Assembly (NCBI GenBank): GCA_036703275.1 | Contig: DATNPK010000096.1 | Span: forward strand, 124,001-188,000 | Origin: Coleofasciculaceae cyanobacterium | Lineage (GTDB): Bacteria; Cyanobacteriota; Cyanobacteriia; Cyanobacteriales; Xenococcaceae | Reading direction: 5' to 3' | DNA: 64,000 nt | Part shown: positions 28,730-38,855 of the stretch, piece by piece | How positions within the stretch are numbered: position 1 is the stretch's first letter | Layout: each line of letters opens with the position of its first letter | Position numbers and translations under genes: made by a program | Notes under the pieces: model-generated | Databases searched by the model: none | Told to the model about the DNA's origin: nothing | The model's input: only the letters and a program-made list of their open reading frames with translations

Positions 28730-29536
28730 TTAGCCATAAGATTCAATCTTTTCCTTCCCATTAGGCATAGTAGGCACAAATTTTTTCAATCCTAAATATT
28801 GCTGCAAAATATTCCAAACGTAAAGTGGATTGAGAATTGCATAACGCTGCCAAAGTCTTTTAGGCTCTTGAACTAAGCGAAAAAACCATTCTAAGCCTGC
28901 ATTTTGCATCCATTTAGGAGCTTGAGGTAATGTTCCAGCATGAAAATCAAAAGCAGCCCCGACAGCCAATACTGGTATGTTCAGCAAATTTCGATACTCA
29001 TAAGCCCAAGTTTCTTGTCTAGGACAACCTAACCCAAGAAATACTGCATTAGCTCCAGATGCTTTAATTCGTTCAACTAGCTGTAAACGCTCTGAGTCAG
29101 AGAGTCGTCTAAATTTAGATTCCTCCATTCCGGCAATTTTGAATCCAGGATAGAGTCGTTTCAGGTTTTGAGCGAATTTTTCCAAAGTTTCTCTCTTGCT
29201 GCCATAAAGATAGATGCTCAATCTTTCTTTGGTAAAAGATTCAGCCACCTTAAGAGTTAGATTTGGTCCGTAAACGCGGTCAGGTAGATGCTTTCCATAT
29301 AGCCAAGCCAGCGCCCACCGTATAGGTTGTCCATCTGGTACAACAATATCTAGACCATTTAAGCGTCTGGCATGAGTACTATCTAAAAATCCAGTCATTA
29401 CACCATGTACCGCCAAAGCACTGACCGAACAAGGTTTTCTCTTTATAGCTGCTGCGGTAATTGCTGATACCGCAAAATCGTAATTAACAGCATTAATGTT
29501 GATGCCTAATATTGAATATTTTCCTAGATTAATCAT
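28730..29536 (-). CDS. WecG/TagA/CpsF family glycosyltransferase
   Basis: This is a 268-residue protein from ATG 29536 ([17 protein letters not shown]). The family blocks are [57 protein letters not shown] and [16 protein letters not shown]. These GT26 enzymes add ManNAc-type or glucose-type residues to lipid-linked intermediates. The ATG overlaps the stop codon of the preceding SDR gene (ATGA), so the two are translationally coupled. The frame upstream of 29536 lies inside the SDR gene and is not used. Confidence 0.93.
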   Translation of the reverse strand: MINLGKYSILGININAVNYDFAVSAITAAAIKRKPCSVSALAVHGVMTGFLDSTHARRLNGLDIVVPDGQPIRWALAWLYGKHLPDRVYGPNLTLKVAESFTKERLSIYLYGSKRETLEKFAQNLKRLYPGFKIAGMEESKFRRLSDSERLQLVERIKASGANAVFLGLGCPRQETWAYEYRNLLNIPVLAVGAAFDFHAGTLPQAPKWMQNAGLEWFFRLVQEPKRLWQRYAILNPLYVWNILQQYLGLKKFVPTMPNGKEKIESYG

Positions 29537-30600
29537 TTGTGATTCCATCTTTCTACACCACTTTCGTAAATTTCGGATAAGATTTGGTGAATGTTGTATT
29601 TGAGCGACCAGTGAGGATAATGAGACTTGAACTTTGATAAATCGCTGATATACCAAATATGATCGCCACTACGGTTATCATCAGTATAGGAATAATCCAG
29701 TTTTCTCCCTGAAAGCTCTTGCGCCACTTCAATTGCTTCTAGCATCGAGCAATTGCTTTCTCTGCCACCACCAATGTTATAAACTTCAGCCACCCGAGGA
29801 TTTTTATAAAACTCGTAAAAAGCAGCAATTAAATCTGAAGAATGAATATTATCGCGGACTTGTTTACCCTTGTAACCATAAATAGTGTATGGTTTACCAA
29901 TGGCGGTGCATTTTACTAAGTAAGCTAGAAATCCATGAAGCTCTGTTCCTGAATGATTTGGTCCAGTTAAACAACCGCCCCTAAATGAAGCTGTGCGAAT
30001 ACCAAAGTAGCGTCCATACTCTTGAACTAGGACGTCAGCAGCAACTTTGGAAGCTCCAAATAAAGAGTGTTTACATTGGTCAATACTCATGTTTTCTGGT
30101 ATTCCCACATGGTATTCATGAGCCGAATCAATTTCCCAGCGTTTTTCTAATTCTTTCAAGGGCAGAGAATTAGGCAGGTCTCCATATACTTTGTTAGTAG
30201 ATGTAAAGATAAAAACGGCATCAGAACAGTATTCACGGGTTGCTTGCAAAAGATTTAGTGTACCATTGGCGTTAACCGTAAAATCCGAGAAAGGATCTTG
30301 AGCAGCCCAGTCATGAGACGGTTGAGCTGCCGTATGAATGATTAAAGAAATATCGTTGCCATAATGTTGGAAAATTTCTTTGATTTTGTCGTAATCTCGT
30401 ATGTCTACTTCACGGTGCTGGTAATTATCGAGTTCTTTTTCTAATCTTTGGCGATTCCACTTTGTTGAAGCTTCTTCCCCAAAGAAAAACTTACGCATAT
30501 CATTGTCAATGCCAACAACATTCATTCCCAAGTTATTAAAAAACCTGACCGCTTCTGATCCGATTAATCCAGCAGAACCAGTAATAATTGCTACACCCAT
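29533..30600 (-). CDS. NAD-dependent epimerase/dehydratase, CDP-paratose 2-epimerase-like
   Basis: This is a 355-residue extended SDR with the NAD motif [12 protein letters not shown] (about 7-18) and [11 protein letters not shown] (about 130-140), the latter as in CDP-tyvelose/paratose 2-epimerase. [16 protein letters not shown] is also present. The usual catalytic YxxxK reads [12 protein letters not shown], with Phe at the Tyr position. It is the first gene of a two-gene operon with the WecG-type transferase, so it probably prepares or modifies a nucleotide sugar for the polysaccharide. The exact substrate cannot be assigned. Confidence 0.85.
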   Translation of the reverse strand: MGVAIITGSAGLIGSEAVRFFNNLGMNVVGIDNDMRKFFFGEEASTKWNRQRLEKELDNYQHREVDIRDYDKIKEIFQHYGNDISLIIHTAAQPSHDWAAQDPFSDFTVNANGTLNLLQATREYCSDAVFIFTSTNKVYGDLPNSLPLKELEKRWEIDSAHEYHVGIPENMSIDQCKHSLFGASKVAADVLVQEYGRYFGIRTASFRGGCLTGPNHSGTELHGFLAYLVKCTAIGKPYTIYGYKGKQVRDNIHSSDLIAAFYEFYKNPRVAEVYNIGGGRESNCSMLEAIEVAQELSGRKLDYSYTDDNRSGDHIWYISDLSKFKSHYPHWSLKYNIHQILSEIYESGVERWNHK

Positions 30601-30979
30601 AATTTAATTCTTCAATTGTGATTGTCCAATAAGTTCAAAACGAAGCTCTAACTAATGACTCAGGAATTTTTAATTCTACTATACTATTTTAGGTGATTAC
30701 TACTAAGTATATTTACTTTAAATTTTTTGCCATAATACAATAAACTTATGATTATGTCGATAGCCAATCGGTCAAATTTCTGAATCTAAAACTTGGGCAA
30801 AAAAACTGAACCAAAAATAGGATTTTTTAGCGAACAATTCACTTCAAACGAATACAAAGATAGTCAGAATAAGGTTGATTTTTTGCTAGTATTCAATTAT
30901 TTTTGGTAGGTTAGGATTAACTAGTTATTTCTACTGAGTGTTTAGAGATTATTTAAGATATTGTTGAGTCGTCATAGTT
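30601..30979. other. Divergent intergenic region within the polysaccharide locus
   Basis: AT-rich DNA between the SDR gene (minus) and a glycosyltransferase-like gene (plus). It should hold two promoters. No coding frame, repeat or RNA was recognised. Confidence 0.45.
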
Positions 30980-32155
30980 ATGCTTATTGGAATTATTGAA
31001 GTTAGCGAACCCAACCATTATTCAGCGGTCAACGGTTTACTAAAAACTTATGCCAGCAATCTGAACAATGAAATAATTGTCTACACTTTGCCTTCAATAC
31101 AGAAAGCTCTAGAAGAAAATGGCTTGCCAAATAACTCTAGTTTAGTAGTCTTAGAACGAGGGCAATCTTTAAAAAAATTGCTCGGCGATCTGGAAAAAAT
31201 CGCTTTCGATCGGATACATGTTTGTACTATATTTGATAATTATTTTGAGTTCTCACAATTTAAACCTCAGACTAAAGAAATATTTTTCCACGTTCACCAA
31301 TGTGAAGAATGGTACAAAGATAATTTCAGCAGAGCTATTAATACTTTAGTTCCCAGCTTAAAGAACAAAGATCAAAATAGGGCTTATTCACGTATTGTGG
31401 CTCGTGCAGCTGTAGACTATTTAATTTATAGGCCGATTAGGAAAAAAATGCTGGTTCAATATGAACAAAATTATCGGCTACAACTTATAGTTCATAGTCA
31501 AGGACAGAAAGAAGCTTTACTAGAGTATTCATGCAAGTCTCCAATCACGGTATTTCCCTTTGCGATCTATGAAGGAATGGAAGATAATTCTCAATCAAAT
31601 GAGCTTCTAACTATCTGCATACCTGGAGTTATTACTCAAGCTAAAAGAGATTATCTAGGATTATTTAAAGCGCTACAGCAAAACTCCCAGACTTTAAGCG
31701 ATCGCATTTATCTAGAACTTCTGGGATACGTTAGCGATCGCGAGAAAGAATCAATGGGTAGAGCTATTGCTAATTTAATTGATTCTGGATATAAGGTTCA
31801 TTATCGCGATTCATTTGTCTACGGCCAAGAATTCGACCAGGCGATCGCAAATTGCGATCTTTTGCTCAACAATCAGTTTATTAACAAAAACAGTACTGAA
31901 GTGTATGGCAAAACGAAAGAGTCTGGCATGATCTTTAATATGCTTAGGGCAGCCAAACCAGGAATCTTACCCAAGGAATACAATGTTTCTTCAGAATTTC
32001 AGGACTGTAGCTTATTTTTCGATAGCTATCCGCATCTAATCGAGATTATTACCGCAGTGTTAGATAATCCAGCACAATTGAAGCAGTTAAAAGCGGCCGC
32101 TAAAGAATTATCAGTTAGCTATTTACCTCAAAATCTTTATTCAAGATTGATGTGA
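30980..32155 (+). CDS. Probable GT-B glycosyltransferase
   Basis: This is a 391-residue soluble protein. The C-terminal half shows a GT4-like build: LLTICIPGVITQAKRDYLGL, then LELLGYVSDREKE, then a donor-site-like region YGKTKESGMIFNMLRAAKPGIL, followed by a terminal helix pair. The N-terminal half (residues 1-190) lacks clear family motifs. It leads a plus-strand run with a flippase, sulfotransferase, transferases and polymerase. It very likely adds a sugar, but the family is uncertain. Confidence 0.6.
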   Translation: MLIGIIEVSEPNHYSAVNGLLKTYASNLNNEIIVYTLPSIQKALEENGLPNNSSLVVLERGQSLKKLLGDLEKIAFDRIHVCTIFDNYFEFSQFKPQTKEIFFHVHQCEEWYKDNFSRAINTLVPSLKNKDQNRAYSRIVARAAVDYLIYRPIRKKMLVQYEQNYRLQLIVHSQGQKEALLEYSCKSPITVFPFAIYEGMEDNSQSNELLTICIPGVITQAKRDYLGLFKALQQNSQTLSDRIYLELLGYVSDREKESMGRAIANLIDSGYKVHYRDSFVYGQEFDQAIANCDLLLNNQFINKNSTEVYGKTKESGMIFNMLRAAKPGILPKEYNVSSEFQDCSLFFDSYPHLIEIITAVLDNPAQLKQLKAAAKELSVSYLPQNLYSRLM

Positions 32156-32159
32156 AATA

Positions 32160-33572
32160 TTGCTAATGATTCCCCGAAACGTGGGACAAATGGGATTGAT
32201 TTTCAAAATTCAAATGCTTAACAAATTAAAATCATTCAATGAAAAATTAAGCCCAGGATTCAGGAAGATAATCTCTAACATAGGTTGGTTATCCGCCGAA
32301 CGCATTGTCATGATGACTCTGTCTCTTTTTGTCGGCATCAATGTAGTGCGATATCTTGGTCCAGTCAATTATGGAAAATTAAGCTACAGTATTAGCTTTG
32401 CAGGTTTACTAGGCGCGATCGCTAAATTGGGTCTAGATCAAATTGTCGTCCGCAATCTAGTCAAAGAAGAAAAGTTTACCCAGGAAATATTGGGGACAGC
32501 TTTTTGGCTGAAGTTAGTTGGCTCTTTGTTCACAGCTGCTTTGATTGGTATTGGTATCTGGACTTTCAATAATGATAGTCAAATTCGCTGGATGACTCTA
32601 ATTATTGGGGCAGGTTTGGGTTTTACCGCCTTTGAAACTATCGACTTTTGGTTTCAGTCAAAAGTCTTATCCAGACCAATGGCTTTAGTCAGAAGTGGAC
32701 AATTAATTTTGACTAGTACAATTAAACTAGTATTGATTTTCAGTAAATTTCCTTTAATGGCATTTGCCTGGGTATATATGGCAGAATTTGCCTTTAAAGC
32801 GATCGGCATGGTGTGGGTTTATCATCAACGCCGTCAATCTATTTTCCGCTGGCAGGTTAGTCGTTCAAAAGCGATAGAATTGCTCCAAGATTCATGGCCG
32901 CTAATTTTGTCTGGCGTAATGATTTTGATCTACATGAAGATCGATCAGGTAATGCTGGGTAATATGACAGGAGATCGAGCCGTAGGTAACTACGCAGCAG
33001 CAGTTAAACTATCCGAACCCTGTTATTTTATTTCTACAGCAATCTGTTCTTCTATATTTCCTGCACTAATTCAGGCTAAACTAAAAAACCAACAAGAATA
33101 TCAGAATAAAATACAGCGGCTATATGATTTGATGGCTTGGCTTTCTTTGATGATTGCCGTTCCTATGACTTTTGTCTCAGATATTGTGGCTACTACTTTG
33201 CTCGGTCAAGAATATGCCGAGGTAGGAACAATACTAGCCTTGCATATTTGGGCAAGCCCATTTGTCTTTTTAGGTATTGCTCGTAGCAAATGGCTAATGG
33301 CTGAAAATTATATTAGATTTAACTTTGTGGCAACTTCATTAGGAGCTATATCTAATATAATTTTAAATTTCTGGTTAATTCCTAACTATGAAGGTATTGG
33401 AGCAGCGATCGCTACTGTAATCTCATATGCTATTTCATCTCACGGATCCTGTATTTTTTACCCTCCTATTTATAGCAATAGCATTCTGTTATATAAAGCC
33501 TTGTTCGTTCCATTTCGTATCCGCCAAAACCTAATTTATTTAAATCGTGTTAAACAAGCTCTTTTGAAGTAA
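32160..33572 (+). CDS. Polysaccharide flippase (Wzx/PST family)
   Basis: This protein of up to 470 residues has about 12-14 transmembrane helices. It carries the family motifs NIGWLSAERIVMMTLSLFVG, VVRYLGPVNYGKLSYSISFA and IDQVMLGNMTGDRAVGNYAA, and the C-terminal IILNFWLIPNYEGIGAAIAT. It would flip lipid-linked repeat units across the cytoplasmic membrane. The start is unclear: TTG 32160, ATG 32166, or ATG codons further in (for example before LNKLKSFNEKL) are all possible, since the homology begins after about residue 30. It follows the previous gene by 4 bp. Confidence 0.9.
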   Translation: MLMIPRNVGQMGLIFKIQMLNKLKSFNEKLSPGFRKIISNIGWLSAERIVMMTLSLFVGINVVRYLGPVNYGKLSYSISFAGLLGAIAKLGLDQIVVRNLVKEEKFTQEILGTAFWLKLVGSLFTAALIGIGIWTFNNDSQIRWMTLIIGAGLGFTAFETIDFWFQSKVLSRPMALVRSGQLILTSTIKLVLIFSKFPLMAFAWVYMAEFAFKAIGMVWVYHQRRQSIFRWQVSRSKAIELLQDSWPLILSGVMILIYMKIDQVMLGNMTGDRAVGNYAAAVKLSEPCYFISTAICSSIFPALIQAKLKNQQEYQNKIQRLYDLMAWLSLMIAVPMTFVSDIVATTLLGQEYAEVGTILALHIWASPFVFLGIARSKWLMAENYIRFNFVATSLGAISNIILNFWLIPNYEGIGAAIATVISYAISSHGSCIFYPPIYSNSILLYKALFVPFRIRQNLIYLNRVKQALLK

Positions 33573-33638
33573 ATTTGCTTACACTATTAATTCACGGTAT
33601 ATTATCTTACTGTATATTATTGATATACGATTGTATTT

Positions 33639-34496
33639 ATGACCAATTACAACCAAGGACAAACTATCGTTTTTCTGCACATTCCTAAGACAGCAGGTAC
33701 AACACTTCATCTAATTATTGAACGCCAGTATAACTCGGGAAAAATTGTTACAATTCACACTCCTGTAGAAAACGCAGCACAAATAAGCCGAATACAAAAG
33801 CTTACCCCTACTCAGCAACAGCAAGTGCGGGTAATTAAGGGTCATACCTTCTGGGGATGGCATCAGTTGTTGCCTGAATCCTGTGCCTACTTTACTTTAT
33901 TGCGCAATCCCGTCGAGCGATTTATTTCTAACTACTATTTTTTGCTTAAAAAAGAAGGTCATCCACTTGGCCAAAAGCTTTTAGAAGAGAAGGTAACTAT
34001 AGAGGATTTTGTTAACTGGACTGGCGAAGATAATTACCAAACTAGATTTCTGGCCAAAAATATTGGAGAAGGTAATTTAGATATCAAAGGAAGTGAATGC
34101 ACCCGTGAAACCCTAGAGCGAGCAAAAAGAAATTTGAGGGAAAACTTCGCTGTCGTTGGCATAGTAGAAGAATTTGACAAAACCTTATTGCTACTCAAAA
34201 AGACCTTTGGTTGGAAAAATATTTTTTACAAGGTCAAAAACAAAAATAAACAACGACCTTCTAACAATTTGATTCCTCAAAAAACATTAAAGCTAATAAA
34301 AGAAAAAAATAAACTCGATTTAGAACTATATAATTATGCTACCGAAACTTTGCAAACTACGATTAAAAATCAGGGTAATTCCTTTGAAGAAGAAGTTCAA
34401 AACTTTCAAAAAATAAATGACTCTTCATTAGGTCAATTCTCGGCTTTGATGTCTTCTTCTGCTAGTAAAGTTCAAAAAATAATTAGTTTTATCTAA
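33639..34496 (+). CDS. Sulfotransferase family 2 protein
   Basis: This is a 285-residue protein with the PAPS 5'-phosphosulfate loop FLHIPKTAGTTLHLII (about 12-27). The 3'-phosphate region is YFTLLRNPVERFISNYYFL (about 85-103), with KGHTFWGWH between them. This is the Sulfotransfer_2 (heparan-sulfate 2-O-like) type acting on carbohydrates. The C-terminal 100 residues are Lys-rich and helical. It sits between the flippase and a GT-A transferase, which suggests it sulfates the repeat unit or the polymer. Confidence 0.88.
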   Translation: MTNYNQGQTIVFLHIPKTAGTTLHLIIERQYNSGKIVTIHTPVENAAQISRIQKLTPTQQQQVRVIKGHTFWGWHQLLPESCAYFTLLRNPVERFISNYYFLLKKEGHPLGQKLLEEKVTIEDFVNWTGEDNYQTRFLAKNIGEGNLDIKGSECTRETLERAKRNLRENFAVVGIVEEFDKTLLLLKKTFGWKNIFYKVKNKNKQRPSNNLIPQKTLKLIKEKNKLDLELYNYATETLQTTIKNQGNSFEEEVQNFQKINDSSLGQFSALMSSSASKVQKIISFI

Positions 34497-34515
34497 ACTT
34501 CAGAGGAAAATTAAG

Positions 34516-35451
34516 ATGGCTAACTTTCAGCTCAAAACTCCAGTTGCTTTTATAATCTTTAAACGACCTGATACTACCGAAAGAGTATTCGAGGCAATTC
34601 GTCGGGCTAGACCATCTAAGCTTTTTGTCATTGCCGATGCTCCTCGTCCAGACAGACCTGGAGAAGCTGAAAAGTGTGTTGCTACTAGGGCAATTATAGA
34701 TCGGGTTGATTGGGATTGCGATGTATTGAAGAATTATGCACAAGTTAACTTAGGCTGTGCTAAACGAGTTTCTAGCGGTTTGAGTTGGGTATTTGAGCAA
34801 GTGGCAGAAGCCATTATTTTGGAAGATGATTGTTTTCCCCATCCTTCTTTTTTTCGCTATTGTGAAGAGCTACTAGAGTATTATCGCTACGATCGGCGAG
34901 TTATGTCTGTTGCTGGGTCTAATTTTCAGTTTGGAGCTAAAGTAACTGACTATAGTTATTATTATTCCTGTTATCACGATTGTTGGGGGTGGGCGACCTG
35001 GAAACGAGCTTGGCAATACTTTGATTTTGAGATGAAACTTTGGTCAAAATTTAAAGATACTAACTTTCTGCCAGATAAACTAGCAAATGTAAATGCTGCT
35101 AAATATTGGTCAAAATATTTCCAGCTTACGTATGAGGGAAATAAGGATAGTTGGTTTTATCGTTGGCTTTTTTGTTGCTGGATGCAAAGTGGTTTTGCTA
35201 TTGTACCTAAAGGAAACTTAATTTCTAATCTTGGCTTTGGTTTAGAAGGAACTCATACTCTAGAAGATAGTCCTTTTGCCAATCTACCAATAGAAGCAAT
35301 GGATTTTCCTCTGCTTCATCCACCTTTTACTATTCGAAATAGGGAAGCTGATAGATTAAATCAGAAAAAAAGATTTGATATTGAAACAAATATTATGATA
35401 CGTATTAAGCAAAAAATTATAAAGCTCAGAAAAAAAATAGCTAGTCAATAG
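34516..35451 (+). CDS. GT-A type glycosyltransferase (GT2-like)
   Basis: This is a 311-residue protein starting TPVAFIIFKRPDTTERVFEA. The metal-binding AIILEDDCFPHPSFF (about 97-111) is followed by WGWATWKRAWQYFD. This pattern is seen in GT2-like proteins sometimes called HlpA-like, related in build to GNT-I transferases. A GAGG ribosome site (34503-34506) precedes the ATG. It is in the middle of the plus-strand polysaccharide gene run. The sugar is unknown. Confidence 0.8.
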   Translation: MANFQLKTPVAFIIFKRPDTTERVFEAIRRARPSKLFVIADAPRPDRPGEAEKCVATRAIIDRVDWDCDVLKNYAQVNLGCAKRVSSGLSWVFEQVAEAIILEDDCFPHPSFFRYCEELLEYYRYDRRVMSVAGSNFQFGAKVTDYSYYYSCYHDCWGWATWKRAWQYFDFEMKLWSKFKDTNFLPDKLANVNAAKYWSKYFQLTYEGNKDSWFYRWLFCCWMQSGFAIVPKGNLISNLGFGLEGTHTLEDSPFANLPIEAMDFPLLHPPFTIRNREADRLNQKKRFDIETNIMIRIKQKIIKLRKKIASQ

Positions 35452-35463
35452 GATTTATTCAAA

Positions 35464-36186
35464 ATGTTTGATTTAAAGATATCTGGCTTTTTGACTTTAC
35501 TTAGAAATAGGCTTAATAATCCAACTCTAGAACATTTACATTATGTGTACAATTGGTGGCGTAACAAACTGAGATATCCTCAAATAGAGCAAAGATATTT
35601 GGCAATTATCAGCCGAAATTCTTCTTTGGGCAAAAATATCAAAATAGATAAAAAATCTTTAGTAGTAGAATCTCAGATAGATTCTTATAGCTATATTTCA
35701 GAAAATACAACTATTTATACAACTTCTATCGGCAAGTTTTGTTGTATCGGAGCTAATTGTACAATCGGATTAGCTGCACACCCAACTAGAGATTTTGTTT
35801 CTAGTCATCCAATCTTTTTTTCAACCAAAAAGCAAATTGGATTTACTTTTGCCGATCGAGATTATGTTGAAGAAATGCCAGAATGTAAGATTGGTAATGA
35901 TGTTTGGATTGGCAATAATGTTTTGATTCTCGGAGGAGTTAATATTGGTAACGGTGCAATTATAGCTGCCGGAGCAGTTGTAACTAAAGATGTACCTCCT
36001 TATGCTATCTACGGTGGCGTACCTGCCAAACTAATTCGTTATAAATTCGATCGAGAAACCATTGAGTTTCTTCAAAAATTTAAATGGTGGAATAAAAATG
36101 AACAATGGCTGAGAAATAACTTTAAAGATTTTCATAACATTAATAAATTTATGGATTTAGCTAAGGAAAACGATTTTCTAGTGTAA
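35464..36186 (+). CDS. Hexapeptide-repeat acyltransferase (CatB/LbetaH type)
   Basis: This is a 240-residue protein. After 60 basic N-terminal residues come left-handed beta-helix repeats ([45 protein letters not shown]). The loop histidine region [13 protein letters not shown] and the end [20 protein letters not shown] are typical of xenobiotic/sugar O-acetyltransferases. It probably acetylates a sugar hydroxyl using acetyl-CoA. It lies 12 bp after the GT-A gene and 27 bp before the polymerase gene. Confidence 0.88.
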   Translation: MFDLKISGFLTLLRNRLNNPTLEHLHYVYNWWRNKLRYPQIEQRYLAIISRNSSLGKNIKIDKKSLVVESQIDSYSYISENTTIYTTSIGKFCCIGANCTIGLAAHPTRDFVSSHPIFFSTKKQIGFTFADRDYVEEMPECKIGNDVWIGNNVLILGGVNIGNGAIIAAGAVVTKDVPPYAIYGGVPAKLIRYKFDRETIEFLQKFKWWNKNEQWLRNNFKDFHNINKFMDLAKENDFLV

Positions 36187-36213
36187 AAAAGATGCTTTGA
36201 AGCCAGACTTGTT

Positions 36214-37560
36214 ATGAAAGACCTTATTTTATATCCGCCTATCTTAGGGGCAGTACTAATTGGTTTAGCTGCTAGTTTTATTATCCTATTTTATCTTACA
36301 AAAGATAAAGTTATAACTTCTATTTTTGAAAAATTAGCCGTCTATATTTTTTTATTTGTTGTATCTGGAGTTACAACATTTCCTTTTTCTCATTTAGATC
36401 TTGCTTCTTTAGGAACTCATGAGAAAACTCTGTTTTCAGCGATTTTCTTGTTGCTGGTATATGCTGCTATATTTATTCTTTTAAGAGTTCGCATCAGCCA
36501 AATTCTGTCAAATATAATAATTCTTTTTCAGCAAAAGTATCTAAGCATATATCTCGGTCTAACATTCTTTTCAGCTTGCTGGTCAGCAACTCCCTGGTTA
36601 ACTTTAAGAGCAGCAATATCTTTAATACTTATTAGCAGTTTTGCAGTTTACTTTGCCAAGAAGTATAATTGGCGACAAATTCTTGAATTATTACGCTGGA
36701 ATCAAACATTTGTAGCTATTTTTAGTGTCTATCTATCTATCTTTGTGCCTTCGGAAGGACAAATAGAAAAGGGGTGGGCAGGAGCTATTGGTCATCCGAT
36801 TAATTTAGGTAATATGATGGCATTAACTGCTACGTTATGGTTACTAAACGCTATTCACAATCCAAAATATCTCAAGCGATCGCTATTGTTTTGTGTTCTA
36901 AGCATTACTGTTATGCAACTAGCTAATTCCGCTGGAGCATTTATAGTTTTTCTTTCTTTAATAGTAATTGTATTTATTCCGCCAATATTTAGAAGGCTAA
37001 CTTTTTTACAAGCTAATTTTTTGTTTACATTTATTTTGTCAGTATTTACCATACCAAGTATCTGGTTATTCAGCAACTTTAGCAATACGATGTCTCTATT
37101 AGATAAAGATGTGACTTTTACAGGAAGAGTTCCTTTATGGAATTTATTAATTGAAAAAATTGTTCGAGAACGCCTTTGGTTAGGCTATGGATATTCTGGT
37201 TTTTGGCAACCCTGGCAAGGTTCAGATAACCCTGCTGCCCAAGTATTCCGTTTGATTGGAGATTGGGCAGTTCATGCTCATAATGGATTTTTAGACATTT
37301 TTTTGAGTGTGGGTTTGATCGGACTTACATTATTTACTTTGTCTTTTTTAGGTAACATTAATAGGGCAATGAGATTAATATTTAGCAATCGAAGCCCTGA
37401 ATCAGCTCTACCTCTAATCATTTTAACTTTTGTGTTCGTGAGCAACCTTTCTCAAACCTCAATTATATCCCCTGGCTATACCTGGTTTTTATATGTAATA
37501 ACGACAGTTGGATTACAGATCGTTAGCAAAAAGAAGGAAAGATATTTAAGTTGGTCTTAA
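36214..37560 (+). CDS. O-antigen ligase/polymerase-like membrane protein (Wzy type)
   Basis: This is a 448-residue protein with about ten transmembrane helices. The C-terminal part has the family pattern VTFTGRVPLWNLLIEKIVRE then RLWLGYGYSGFW, and, after the periplasmic loop, VHAHNGFLDIFLSVGLIGL. Such proteins polymerise lipid-linked repeat units or ligate glycans on the periplasmic face. It is the only intact polymerase in the locus; a second one exists only as a fragment at 43245-43716. Confidence 0.85.
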   Translation: MKDLILYPPILGAVLIGLAASFIILFYLTKDKVITSIFEKLAVYIFLFVVSGVTTFPFSHLDLASLGTHEKTLFSAIFLLLVYAAIFILLRVRISQILSNIIILFQQKYLSIYLGLTFFSACWSATPWLTLRAAISLILISSFAVYFAKKYNWRQILELLRWNQTFVAIFSVYLSIFVPSEGQIEKGWAGAIGHPINLGNMMALTATLWLLNAIHNPKYLKRSLLFCVLSITVMQLANSAGAFIVFLSLIVIVFIPPIFRRLTFLQANFLFTFILSVFTIPSIWLFSNFSNTMSLLDKDVTFTGRVPLWNLLIEKIVRERLWLGYGYSGFWQPWQGSDNPAAQVFRLIGDWAVHAHNGFLDIFLSVGLIGLTLFTLSFLGNINRAMRLIFSNRSPESALPLIILTFVFVSNLSQTSIISPGYTWFLYVITTVGLQIVSKKKERYLSWS

Positions 37561-37622
37561 AACAACACTTTGACTCCTTAAATTACTTTAGATCTAAGCT
37601 CTAATATAGAAACTTCAGATAT

Positions 37623-38846
37623 ATGGCCAAAAAACGTAAATCAATACCAAGACGAGCTTTTCTACTTGGATTAAGCGCTTTAGCAGTTTTGGCTACTTTG
37701 GTAACAGCGCGGAAGTTCAAGTTCAAAAAACAGCGAACTTTGGAAACAGATGACCTGAAAGAAGATTTTTCAGCAGTTGGAACAACACCATTAGGCGATC
37801 GCGCTGCTGCCCAAGGATTGTTATATGGAGCATTTCCTCAGGCGGGATACCAGGATTTTGTTGAAGATCCACTATTTCAATCTCAGCTTGTAGAAGAGTG
37901 TCGTCTATTAGTCACTGGTTTTTACTGGAATTGGGGCGGTGTTCGTCCCAGCGAGAGTACATACGACTTTACTGCAACTGACTATTTTGCTCAATTTGCC
38001 GCCGATAACAATATGTTATTAAGAGGGCATCCTTTAGTATGGTATCGCACTACCCCTGATTGGTTGCTCGACAAATTTAATAATCCTAGTATGACTATTC
38101 AAGAAATAGAAAATATTCTTACCGATCACATTGCAACTGTAGTAGGAAGATATGCAGGTAAAGTTCATTCTTGGGATGTAGTCAATGAAGCAATTAACGT
38201 TGAGGATGGTCGAGGTGATGGATTCCGAGATACAAAGATAAGTGGTATAAATGACAAAAAGTCTTTAAATTGGCTCGATTTTCTAGGTATAGATTACATC
38301 GATCTTGCTTTTCAAATTGCCTCACAAGCCGATCCCCGAGCAATGCTTACCTATAACGAATTTGGGTTAGATTACAATATTGCAGAAGATGAAGCTAAAA
38401 GAACTGCTACATTAAAACTGCTAGAAAATTTAAAAGCTAAGGGAACTCCAGTTCATGCTTTTGGTATTCAGGCTCATTTAGATGCCACTAGAAATGATGA
38501 TTTCAGTCCTCAAAAGTTGCGTCAATTTCTCCAAGATGTGGCTGATTTAGACTTGAAAATTATTATCTCTGAGCTAGATGTAAGAGATAGATTTCTCCAA
38601 GGAGATATTGCCAGTCGCGATCGCGCTGTTGCCCGTGCCTATAGTGATTTTCTTTCTGTTGCTCTAGATGAACCAGCGGTAGTTGCTGTAGCTACTTGGG
38701 GTCTAAGCGATCGCTATACTTGGACAAAAGACAAACTCCGTCCAGATGGCACTTTCCAGCGACCTTTACCTTTAGACGCTCGACTAAATCGGAAGCTGGC
38801 TTGGAAGGCGATCGCTCATGCTTTTGATAACGCACCCAGACGTTGA
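37623..38846 (+). CDS. GH10 family endo-xylanase-like hydrolase, exported
   Basis: This is a 407-residue protein. The N-terminus KSIPRRAFLLGLSALAVLAT is Tat-like, with twin Arg at residues 10-11. The GH10 barrel shows the acid/base Glu189 in HSWDVVNEAI and the nucleophile Glu317 in IIISELDVR. Substrate-side LRGHPLVWY, LTYNEFGLDY and VATWGLSDRYTW are also present. GH10 enzymes cut beta-1,4-xylan and related chains. Placed among polymer-building genes, it more likely trims or releases the cell's own polysaccharide than degrades plant xylan; that is inference. It ends 9 bp before a convergent gene. Confidence 0.92.
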   Translation: MAKKRKSIPRRAFLLGLSALAVLATLVTARKFKFKKQRTLETDDLKEDFSAVGTTPLGDRAAAQGLLYGAFPQAGYQDFVEDPLFQSQLVEECRLLVTGFYWNWGGVRPSESTYDFTATDYFAQFAADNNMLLRGHPLVWYRTTPDWLLDKFNNPSMTIQEIENILTDHIATVVGRYAGKVHSWDVVNEAINVEDGRGDGFRDTKISGINDKKSLNWLDFLGIDYIDLAFQIASQADPRAMLTYNEFGLDYNIAEDEAKRTATLKLLENLKAKGTPVHAFGIQAHLDATRNDDFSPQKLRQFLQDVADLDLKIIISELDVRDRFLQGDIASRDRAVARAYSDFLSVALDEPAVVAVATWGLSDRYTWTKDKLRPDGTFQRPLPLDARLNRKLAWKAIAHAFDNAPRR

Positions 38847-38855
38847 AATATATAA

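Noticed and set aside
28557-29656. Longer start (29656) for the WecG-type transferase
   Set aside because: The added 40 residues lie within the epimerase gene in another frame; the ATG at 29536 overlaps the epimerase stop as ATGA and begins exactly at the family's conserved N-terminus.
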